64,000 bases of DNA, from contig CM069874.1 in NCBI GenBank assembly GCA_036172665.1, forward strand, positions 52,682,707-52,746,706. Direction: 5' to 3'. The stretch is from Prosopocoilus inquinatus (Eukaryota > Arthropoda > Insecta > Coleoptera > Lucanidae). Both the position numbers and the translations under genes were made by a program. Below, in pieces: positions 23,430 through 35,700 of the stretch (positions are counted from its first letter, which is position 1; each line of letters starts with the position of its first letter). The notes below the pieces were generated by a model. It saw only the letters and a program-made list of their open reading frames with translations, ran no database searches and had not been told where the DNA came from.

Positions 23430-23797
23430 ATGCCTAATACGGAATCGAATTTCAAAAAAGCGGTGGTGGTTAAGCGGACGATTTTGGGATATGACTTGAG
23501 TGCCAAGGAAAACGTTTACGCTAATTATTTGATACCGGCGACATTGGCGTGTTTTTTGTACGTCCTGAATTTTTCCGCGGATCTCGTGGTTGTGTATAGA
23601 CATTTTCGCGAAGGAAACCCACTATGGGCTTCACTTACTTTGGCCTTCATGTACTTGCCAGTTGTGGGGTGTTTGGTCATGGTGACATCTTCCTTGGAAC
23701 TCTGGCCGGAAATCGAAGGATGTGATGGGAAGAATCTTAAATGGTTGCTGTTTAAAATATTAGAACATTTGTGTTTTCCAATATGGAGCATGTGGAG
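23430..23797 (+). CDS. XK-related gene, coding exon 1
   Basis: It encodes MPNTESNFKKAVVVKRTILG and two membrane segments (LIPATLACFLYVLNF... and LAFMYLPVVGCLVMV...). It ends within the Arg codon of MWR at the donor GGAG|GTATGG. Confidence 0.88.
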
Positions 23798-26700
23798 GTA
23801 TGGCAATATGTGGTAATACCTCAATAATAATTTATATTAATAATTATTTAATCAATTATTTCCTTAAGTTGATTATACAGAGAAGTGATAAAAAGTCACA
23901 AATTATAAAATTTAAGACCATAGAATATGTACGGTTGCAAAGCTCGTAGAAAGCACTATCCAAATATACTATAATATACAGGCTGTTCCATTTAAAAAAA
24001 ATGACTAATTTTACAATACGTGAACTGAATCGTAGTGTTGTTGATAGTCGCTAGGTTTTTTAAAAATGATGAATACTGTATAAGTAGGGATATTTAGAAA
24101 TATTTTGGTCCAAGGTTGATTGCCGCCATATCAATAAAATTGACAATTTGGCAGACGATCAAACCTGATCCAGTTTTTTGCATAAAATTAAAAGTAACTC
24201 GGTAAATACTAAAAATAGGGCTAACCGAAACTGTAATAGAATATACAGGGTGTGCACCGAGTGCCGCGGTCTTCTCTACCGTCTAAAGTATACAAGATAG
24301 AAAAGAAATTCAAACGAGCTGAAGTGTAACTCAGTCAGCTCTATTTTTTTAAATTATTTTTGGCTATACAGGGTGTTCAGTAACTGAGAGCCATACCAAA
24401 GTTACATTTTTTTTAAAGGAACACTCAGTATATTTTTACGTATTTCGAACGTACGCATAACAAGTAGGTAATAACCAAAAATTTCGGCAGTTTTATTTAA
24501 GAACTTTTAAGGTATTAATGATAGTGTATAAAAAGTTGCTCTACTTTGAGCTCTTGTAGTTTGATTGTTTATTTACATTTCATCGCGAATTTTTGTAGTT
24601 AGACAATACAATATCTCATCTACAAAAATTTCACAACAGCTTCAATCTATTAGTTAATATGTGTACAGGGTGTTGAGTTTTGAAAAAGTTAATTTTTCTC
24701 AAAATTTTCAAATGGAACACCCAGTATATTTAAACTCTTTGTGAAACACTGTCTTAATGAGCTTTCACAAAACGCCAAATTTTTTTGTCCAAACTGAACA
24801 AATCACGAAACAGCAATTACTCACTTTTTTAATTAGAATATTGACGTTTTTTAGCCTTTTCGACCGGTCCTTCTGTTTTAATTTGTTGATAAATTAACAA
24901 ATATTAGTTAATTTGATTAATAAATAACAAAATAATGTACAAATTAAGAATAATAAGTATTAAATTAGAAAATAACAGAAAACAATGAACAAATTAAGAA
25001 TGACAAGGCACCATTGGACTAGAAAATTTATATTAAATATTCAAATTGTTTTTCAGCTTCTTGTAGATACTTCTTACTTCTTGTAATCTTGACGCCAAAA
25101 GACAGTTTTGGATGCTTTCGCCTATTAGGTGTGTCACGTCGCTTAACTTTTTATTATTAAAATCCATTTTGTTAACACAAAAAGAAGTACAAATTGGTAA
25201 AAGTAGTGTGTCACTAATCTAAGCAATTGTTCTGTCAATTAAAAATTCATGGCAACTGTTTCCCTATTTTCTAGCAAACGGCAACATAATTTTAAATATA
25301 ATTTTTTTAAATTATTTTAATAAAGTTATTTAAATATTTTCAAAGTAAAGGAAAATCAGTTTAATAGGAACATATTCAATTACTTTGAAAACAAAATAAA
25401 ACATATTTATTGATTTATCATCTAACTGAAACAGAAAAACCAGACGGAAAGGCTAAATAACGTTAATAAGAAAAAAAAATTCATTGCTGTCTCGCGATTT
25501 CTTCATTTTAGACAAAAACTTTTGACGTTTTATGAAAGCTCATTAAAGCAGTATTTCACAAGAGTTTAGACATACAGGGTGTTCCATTTGAAAATTTTCA
25601 GGAAAATTATCTTTTTCAAAACTCAACACCCTGTACACATAATGACTAATAGATGAATGAATCTGTTGTGAAATTTCTTTAGATGAGATATTGTATTGAC
25701 TACCTACAAAAATTCGCAGTGAAATGTAAATAAATAATCAAACTATAAGAGCTCAAAGTAGAGCAATTTTTTATACACTATCATTAATATCTTAAAAAGA
25801 CTTAAATAAAACTTCCGAAATTTTTGGTTATTAACTACTCGTCATGCGTACCTTCGAAATATGTAAAAATATACTGGGTGTTCCATTTAAAATAATATAA
25901 CTTTGTCATGACTCTCAGTTACTGAACACCTTGTATAATCAAAAATAATTTTAGAAAATAGAACTGACTGACACGTCAGCTCGTTTGAATTTCTTTTCTA
26001 TCTTGTATACTTTAGACGGTAGAGAAGACCGCGGCACTCGGTCGACAGCCTATACAGGGTGTTCATGGGAAGCCGCTACAATAGCTAACACTCTTATTTG
26101 TATTTTTACGAAGTAACTTAAATTAGAAAAGTTTTAGGACTTCTCCTCCTCGTTTTTATGGTACTTTCGGAAAAACAAATGACAATCAGGTTTTCGAGAT
26201 TTTCAATTGTTTTCAAATTTTTTAAATGGAATGTCAGGCTTTTTATCATTGTATCGCATTCAGGATGTCAAATGATGATGATGTCTCTAAAATATCATCT
26301 CCCAAAGCCTACTATTTTATAAATGATTTAGTACCAAAATCTCGGTGTTCACGGGAAATGGCTACAATAGCTAACTTTTTTATTTGAAGTTTCACGAAGT
26401 AACTTAAATTAGAAAAGTTTCAGGACCTTCCCTGCTCGATTTTATGGCACCTTTGGAAAAACAAATGACTCAGGTTTTTGAGATTTTCAATTGTTTTCAA
26501 CTTTTTTTTTAATGGAACATTACGTTTTTTATCATGAAATCGCATTTAGGATGTCAAATTAAGTATGTGTCTCTCAAAACAGAATATTTCATAAATAATT
26601 CAGTCTTGATATTCGCGGGAAGAAGTGTATCGTTGCGATAGTCTTTTTATTCACGAATACAATATGGTACGCGTTGAAACAAGAGAATAAAGGAAGTGTG

Positions 26701-29700
26701 TTCAAACTGTCAAATTTTTGTGGATTGTCATGATTCAAAATTTGTTTAAATTTAGTTCAAACTAAAAACCCTTGGGTCCAAATATTGAAAGCGCGACATG
26801 TTAAAATGTCTAATACCATTATTTACCAAATAATTTATAAAATAGTAGACTTAGGAGGGGAACATTTTAGAGAAATACTTAACTCGACATCCTGAACAAG
26901 ATACGTTAATACAAAATATAATGTTCCATTAAAAAAAATTGAAAACAACTGAAAATCTCGAAAACCTGATTGATTGTCATTTGTTTTTCCAAAGGTACCA
27001 TAAAATCAAGCAGGCAAGATCCTGAAACTTTCCTGATTTAAGCTACTGCGTAAAATTTCAAATAAAAAATTAGCTATTGTAGCCATTTCCCGTGAACACC
27101 AAGATTTTGTTACTAAATCATTTCAAAAATTGTAGGCTTTGGGAGATGATATTTTAGAGACATAATTAATTTAACATCCTGAACGCGATGCGATGATAAA
27201 GCACCTAACATTCCATTAAAAAAAATTGAAAACAATTGAAAATCTCGAAAACCTAATTGTCATTTTTTTTTTAAAGTACCATAAAACCGAAGAGGAAAGG
27301 TCCTAAAACTTTCCTAACTTAAGCTACTTCATAAAAATACAAATAAAAAAGTTATTGTAGCGGCTTCCCATGAACACCCTGTATAGTGTTCCCTTTAAAA
27401 AATGATAATTTAGGTTGTAACTTATTAAATGAACAACCTGTATATTTGAAAATAATTTTAAATTATGCGGAATGAAAACCAACACAACTTTTGTTAAGAC
27501 CTTTTCTTGATAAAATGAATTTAAAGAGCCATTTTTTAATTTTTCCAGAAGTTTGGGACATCCTGTTCATAGAAAAAATACAAAAATAAAACTAATTGTA
27601 TCTTCTATCCTTCTATTAATTAGTAACTCCTATTTACTTTGTGACTTAAATTTTACTACTTATTTTCTTAATTACGTTTGGATCAATAGGAAAGGTATGA
27701 CAACTATTATTTTTTAATAATTCTTTGGCGTGTAATATATCGCAGAGTGTTTTTGGGGAAAGTCTCTTTCTTATTTTGGTTTTTTGTTCAAGTAATCAAA
27801 AAAAATCCGTTTCGCGTTTATCTACAATCTATAACACATGGTGGTTTTCTCAGCTCAACACGGTGTACTGTAATAAAGGGTAATAGTTTATTAATACTTT
27901 GTAAGTAACTTATGCGCTAATAGAGGTAGCATCAAAAACTTTAATATTTTTTATCTTATTTCTCTTATTTAAACATTTTATCCTTGAAAAAATAAAAATT
28001 CTGTTTTTCCCTGTAAGGAATTGGACACAAAACAAAAATTATGATTTATTTTATACCAAAATACTTTATTCATTCACAAAATTTATAATTATTTAACGCG
28101 TTTGGATGTTCTACTTGTTTTTCGATCTTCTGCATTATACGCGTCGGAATATCGACATCCGATATTTCGATACGTATCGAAGCTTTCCTATTTTGAATCC
28201 AATCCGTGGACACACTGTATGTATCGATACAGCTGGCGTATCGGTAGGTGTCGATATTTAAACCTACACAACGACCCAGCCTTAATTATTATCTCAATCT
28301 AAATTTAATTGTAACTAATAATTAAGTTGCAATTAAAAATTTAATTACAATTAAATTTAATTGTAATCTGCAATTAAGAGAATTAATTGCAATTAAATTT
28401 AATTGTGGCCTACAATTAAACCAATTCATTGCAATTAAATTCAATTGTAAATTACAATTGATATTAATTCTAATTAGACTTAATTGCAATTAAACATTAA
28501 TCAACTATTTTTTTAATCAATTGATCAATTAATTGAAATTTGAATTGATTAATGCCCTACACTGCTCTTAGTCGCAGGCTGCTAATGCTCATTTTCTGCC
28601 CTTGTGACACAATATACTATAATAACTTGTATAGTAATGTGGTTTTTAAAATAGGATTGGTGATTGTAAATAATAAAAGTGTTATCAGAATTTGGTTTTT
28701 GGTTTTATTTGATTATTAACGTTTTTTTTTTTCTTTACTTAATGCAATGGTAAACAACTGTAGTCATGCTTGCTCTTTTAAAAAGAAATTTTGTGTTTTT
28801 TGCCTACGAATAATATTTATAAGAAAATGCCTCATTTATACAGCTTTTTTAAATTTATTATTAAAAAGGGTTATTTTATGGGGTTGATGTGTGCAAAATA
28901 GTCTCTAATATTTACTTCAATTAATTTTGTTAAGGTTTCAATGGTCATCTGAATAAGGCTGTAAATCTATAGATGTTCTAAGGCTGTAAATCTACAGACG
29001 TTCTCATTTTACATCAAACGTCCAACATTTATGCTTCCAATTGTTCTTCGGTTTAATTTGAAGGCCGAAAAAGCTATACAGGGTCTCCCAAGTTGAGCGG
29101 CCTATTAAAATTTCTCAAATATCGATTGTACACATTATTCTAAGTAAAAACCGTTAAGCCTTTCCTATACTTAAATGAAACCGTTTTTGAGATATCTTCG
29201 AATTTCTGAAAAAAATTATTTCGGTGGCCTTTCATTTAAGAGAACGTATTTACGACACTTTCAAATTTCAAGATTCACGCTGCCTGTCGTTTGAAAGAAT
29301 AATGCTCAGCCTTTCAAATCGTATCTTAGTTATCCTTGAAAAATTCACAGGCTGGTCAAAATAAGGTGTCGAACCTTTTTCTGTTCAACTGCCCAAAACT
29401 CAGTTTACCATAAATGGAACACCCTGTATATTTTTGCATCATGAGATGCATAATCAAATTCTACATCGATTAGTAGTAAGCATTTCCTATACCTATTTCC
29501 ATTAATTTTCTTGTTAACAATAATTGTTTATTTTATTAATCGCTTTAAAACAGATATTCTTATCTAGCTTTGAAAAAAAATATGCAGATATTGAATTCCT
29601 ATTTTTTAAAGAAATGAATAATTGCTAACCATAACAATATTTCGCCGTACATCTCGGAATAAAGCTGTGTAAAAACCTATCGTAATACTTACTATTTTCA

Positions 29701-32700
29701 TAAATAGGGGTCTTAAAAAAATAAGTTGACCTATTTTCAAAAACAATTTTCTTTGTCAGGCTAACATTTTTATTTAAAAAAAGCAAATGCAAAACTTACA
29801 ATTGATAAAGTGGTAAAAATAATTAAACTGTTTTATTTATTATTCTCGAGTCCCTATGATACGGTCGTAAATACTGTATAAAATTTGCAAATAACTGACA
29901 CAAGAGTCAAATCAACTAATAAATATTTATAATGGTAACCTATCTCTCTCACTTTGTGGAAATTTTGCACGAAAAATACAATCGTGTCTTAGTTCTTGAA
30001 GATTAAACATTAAGATTCCTTTTTATTCGTTTTTTTTCATTTTGTTGATTTCTTTGTTCTTTATTTGTACATATCTGTTAATATAGCTTGTAACTCAATA
30101 AAATATTTTTGTTTTGTCGACAATTACTGCGAGAAATTACCATAATTTTACGAAAATATGCCATTAACAAACAATAATGGATAACAAGAAAACTAATGGA
30201 AATAGGTATAGCGAATGCTTGCTAATCGATGTAGAATTTAATTCTGCATCTCATGATGCAAAAATATACACGGTGTTTCATTTAAGAAAACTCTCACCCT
30301 GTGAATTTTTTATTAATAACTAGGACATGATTTGAAAGGCTGAACATTATTCTTTCAAACGACGGGCAGCTTGAATCTTGAAATTTGAAAGTGTCGTATA
30401 ATTTTTTTGAGAAATTCGAAGATATCTCAAAAAACGTTACATTTAAGTATACGGAAGCTTTAACAACTTTTGCTTGGAATAACACGGAGAATCAGAATTA
30501 GCAATAAAAATTATAGCTTCCATTTAAAATAAGAAAGTTAATGGCCACTTCCGGTATAACTGGAACTGATATAAAAGTGAAAATATTTTATTCTGAAAGA
30601 TCACTTCCTCCTGGAGCAGTGTATTAATTTTCAGAATGTTTATTACATGTTCCTTTCCCCGAGAACTTTTAATAGGCCACTCAACTTGGGAGACCCTGTA
30701 TAAATGTGGCATTAATAATAATTTTATCCAAGTCTATCGCGCTTAAATAGTGGAAGTTTTCATATCTTATTTTTCAACTTTAAAAAATATTTTAGAGCCC
30801 ATATTTTCCCCACTGTTGATACACTCGAATTGAAACAAATATCTCAGTAATCTGTTACATTTTTGCTATCACGTCTGCAGATACGTATGTGTACGTTCTT
30901 GATAAAATATCTACTGATAGAAACTTAAGTTGACTTATTACTTGATGAATTAAATTTATTACTATGGGTCGGGGAAATATAATTTGCGCGGTTCAAATTC
31001 TAATGAAGCGGGCAATAAAGGATATTAGACCGTAGCGTGTAAACAAACTCGAGGGCTGCGGTGACAATTAAAGCCGCTACAGCAATGGTGTTACTGAGTA
31101 TAACAAGAAACAGAGCAATATTGCCGCAATAAAAAGTTACAGTTATGCAATCAACTCTTCCATGTGTAAAGATTTTCAGAGTAATTAATTGACTAGCTGT
31201 ACCTCGACCTCCGGAATATATCGCCACGTTGAAGAAAGAACGGTAAGAACGCCGTAAATTATTTTCACCGTCCCATTACACAATGTACCTGTTCGATGCA
31301 TTTTTACGGCGCTACTGAAACGATGGCGTGTACCTATTTATTCCAATCCTATCCTTATTTATTACTATATATAGGAGAAATATATTTTGCACGGATCAAA
31401 TTCTAATGAAGCGGGCAATATAAGATATTAGACCGTAGCGTGTAAACAAACGCGAGGGCTGCGGAGACAATTAACGCCGCTACAGCAATGGTGTTACTCA
31501 GTATAACAAAAAACAGAGCAATATTGCCGCAATAAAAAATTACAGTTGTGTAATCAATTCTTCTTGTTTAAATGTGTAAAGATTTTCAGAGTAATTAGTT
31601 GACCAGTTGTACATCGACCGGCGAACTTTATTGCGACATTGCGTCATCTAGTAAGAACGCCGTAAATTATTTTCACCGTCCCATTACACAATGTGCCTGT
31701 TCGATACATTTTTACGGCGCTACTGAAACGATGGCGTGTACTTATCGAAATCCTATGCTTATTTATTACTAATTACTACGATGACTAACACTATCATTTT
31801 GACAAGAATTCTTTTTTTAGGTACGCCGAGAAGATATTCTGGTCCGTAGAAGCTTTGAGAGCGGAAAACGAGGATGAAAGGGAAGAAGCCTTGGAGTGCG
31901 TTAATGCCCCGAAGACGGTTGAATTTTATTTCTTTTTGCAGGCCTTCTTGCAAGCAATACCGCAAATAATATTACAAATTCACATTTTGATGAGGCATGC
32001 CCTTAGTGTGGAGGTACAGACCAGTAAGTATATGTGCATTAATGCTAAAAGCGACAGCGAAAACTTTTTTTTAAGAACAGTTGTTTCAAGTTAGTGACTA
32101 TTATACAGTGCTATATTCAAATGTATTGGAGATTGTGGTTTGCAATACAATAAATTGTAAAGTTGTTTCACGAAAACTAAAAGGAGGTATCTACATAAAA
32201 GTTCATAAAATTATCATTTGATCGATCGATATACAGGGTGTTCTTTTACTGTGTGCAAATAAAAAAACCTCAGTATGTGTACGTGAAATGCTACCTTCTG
32301 CGCGTATTTTCGGGTGGCTACCGAATCATAGCCAAAAAAATTCGGAGGTTCCACTTGTTTGAAACTGCTGATATGTACGAGAGAGAAACATTCAGCAAGG
32401 TCATTGACGCCTTCCTCTGCAGTCGGTGGGTGTGTCCACACGTAGCGCCAAACATAAAAAGAGTACGGCATTTAAACTCATTCTCCAGCGTTTCGTAATA
32501 AAAATCACTGATATCGTTTATTACAATTGCCGGGCCCTATGTGCGTTTCCGCGGACTTTCCCGTACAAGAGTAACATATCTCTTTTTTCATTATTTGTAA
32601 ATGCCATTAAGCTAGCTTTACACGATGCCTCATTTCGTGCAACAACGCAAGCTCTAATTGCATGCATCTGCGCATACAATAGCATGCAACAGGAGGCAAG

Positions 32701-35700
32701 GATGCATGCGTCTTAAGTATGCGTCAAAGTGTTTATAGGAGAGTTCATTTCACTGTATATTGCGAAATGAATGAAAGAAAAGTAAATCCTGTTTAAGGCT
32801 TCCACGGCCGTCCTCCACGGTTGAATTCCTGGCTTCCGGTTGGAACCGCGTTTCTCGGATTTCTTCTACTGCCGACATTTCGTTCTCGTTAAGTCATTGA
32901 GACTACAGTCTCAACGACTTACAAGAAGCAGCAGCAAGACCACCAACAGCAGCAGCACCATCACCTGCAACAGCAGCAGTAGCCCTGGGGAAGTACTTCT
33001 GCAATGGAGAACGAAACGTCGGCAGTAGAAGAAATCCGAGAAACGGGGTCCCAACCGGAAGCCAGGAATTCAACCAAGTAAATCCCGTATTAAACATTGG
33101 CAACAAAAGTGACGATTAGCGCCTCTGGTTTTCGTCAGGCAAACTTCAAGTATTAGCGGGCATTTTAAATTAGTATCTATGTCTTTTTAATAGAAAAATC
33201 CTTTTCAGCAATTATTAAAACTAGTTTACTGAATGAAATAAATAGCGTTGGGTTTAAAGACCTTATTTCTACTTAAGTTTATCCTGATTTTATTCATAAA
33301 TGTCACTGCAAACGTGTTTAAAGATTTATTAAAGATATGTACTTACGTTAAGCAACGTAATTAGCTGTGTTGAAATAAAAAGCTTAAAACTTATGTATGT
33401 AAAACGTAATAAAACAAAAAAATTGAATGAGTGCAAAACTGTAATTATCAGATTTGGAATAAATGCTAATAAAAACTGGGGAAAATTAATGCTTCTTCAT
33501 TTACTCAAAGGTCGCGTACTAAGTATTTCTTGTTAAAAACTTAATAAAATATAAGCACCATAACTTTGAAAATGAACAAAGAAATTTCTCACAGATACAA
33601 AGAAAATAGAATGCAGTTGCCATGGAAACAGTTCCAGCAGCTAAGCCTCTGATTAGATGTCAGTATTTTCCTTGCCCTCTGATTTCGCCAAGCCCACATA
33701 ATCTTTGCTCCAAGTTTGCGTATCTATAGAGTTGCCATAATTGCCATGCATTAATATGAGACGCTTAAGGACTAAATAAGAAAAAAGTGGATCTGGTAAT
33801 AGTTTATTTTACTCTTAAAAAAGATGAATAAAGTTTAAGCAATCTAATAAAATGAATGGAAAGTTGCAAGGCTAATCCCTTTTAGCCCAGTCATATTTTC
33901 AAGTTGATTATACTTTCTTAATTATATCATTTTCTTCTTTCACATAATTATAAAAGTCGTGCAAGTCTTTTTAAAATTGCGATGACATCGATTGCAGTGA
34001 AACCCCCGAGCAGCCTCTGTGCAGCCGTTTCAACCCCATTTGAGGCTTCTTCAGCAAAAGCGTAGCTCGGAAATTCCACTGTAAACCAAAACGATTGGAC
34101 TAAGGATAATCGCAAATGCATTAGGACTGACAAATCGAAGCCAGTTTTCTACATAATAAGTCATTCCATGCAGGGCGGCTGTCTTTATGAATTATAGCTT
34201 ACTAGGCAGCAGTACAGTGGCCATTTACTATAAATTGTCATACAGTATAAAGTCAAACCCCTAGTCGCCTGAGGGCGCGCCTTAAGCAGCTAAGATCGTA
34301 AACTTTTGATTTTTTTAATACTCCTACAAGCTTTGTTGCAACTGGTCGAGAAACCGTACACTGTGCGATCACGAGCATGCGCATTAAACAAAAGTACATG
34401 CGCAGTAAACACAGCGACACCAATTTGTTTACTGCGCATGCTCGTGGTCGTACAATGAACGGTATTTCGAGCAGATGGAACAAACTTGTAATTTTTGAAA
34501 TTACGTTGTACTTTTCCTCTAATTCAGGTATTCATCGCCCCTCAACTATCCACTTTTATAATTTATATCACTGGAACGCCATAAACATGTCTGTATAACT
34601 TGATGAAATTTATTGTTTCTTTATTATACCACTCCATGACGTCTGTGACTTTTTAGTTCGACGAATGCAAAGGTACGGTTAACAAAAATGCAGAAATAAC
34701 GCAAAGGGTTCCCATCAAATTTGGGAACCAATCGCGTCACCTTGCCTTTAAAAAAAGCTTCCCTGTGAATTAACGCAACCAAGCTGGCACGCGTTCCATA
34801 TTACTATAAACGCATGTTTACATCAAGATAAAAGTAATGCGGCATCGTCTAAAGATGAGTAAAAAGGGGATGCCTAGTATGCCCATCTCGTTCAGTCTTA
34901 CTTGCATCGCCTTGCCTCTCAGGGAATAGTGTGCTGCGCTATAAAATTACGCATGCAGCCATGCATGCATTTTATTGCGTTATAAACGCATGCAACATGA
35001 TGCAAGAAATGAGGCATCGTGTAAAGCTACCTTTACGATCTTAATATGCGTTTTCACGAATCAAAAATCTATCTTCGTTTGTCAAATTTTTCGTAACTGC
35101 AGTACGCTAATGTAATACTGCCCTACCTTAAACGCGTTACAGCGGCCGCCGTTGTAAAAACATAAAAAAATTGCCGTAATAAAAATAAATATAAAATATA
35201 AAATAAAATTGTAAATTGAATGTCAGTCATATTGGTAGTGAGCACATGTCAGTTTTAACAGCTATTTTATTCTCCCTAGTGTGATTACGTAATGCGGCCG
35301 ATTTTAAACTGTAGATACAAACATTAGATAAATGACAACATTATTTTAAAGTTTCTTTATTAAACTAAAGAAATCTTAATCTATTTAATTAGAAATGGAA
35401 AGACAATTTATTACTTGTGAGGGTAAATATCCGGAAATAAAACGATGAATGACGGTGATGTCATTATTTAACTCATCCGCATTTTTTGTCCAGTAATTAA
35501 ATCGTCGGTTTATAATTTAAAAATACCAAAAATTGTAATTACTTGGAGCGAAGTGGCACGTGTTTTAATTAATCCAGACGCTTTGTGAGCGCGTTTAAAA
35601 TGTTTCGAATGTTATGATCTATTAATAGGCCTCATACGAATGAAACAGATGTTCGTTAAGACATCGTAAACCATTGACCTACATTCGGGTGACACAGGCA

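Larger units (their letters stand above)
32608..35034. repeat. inverted-repeat pair, GCTTTACACGATGCCTCATTT ends
   Basis: agctttacacgatgcctcat at 32613 is mirrored by atgaggcatcgtgtaaagct at 35009. About 60 further bases (rich in tgcatgc) match loosely. This may be the ends of a separate element nested in the 32234-35884 unit. No coding sequence is recognised. Confidence 0.5.

Noticed and set aside
32238..32716. Several short frames on both strands
   Set aside because: They are unsupported, inside a transposable element with no recognisable domain, and they conflict with each other.
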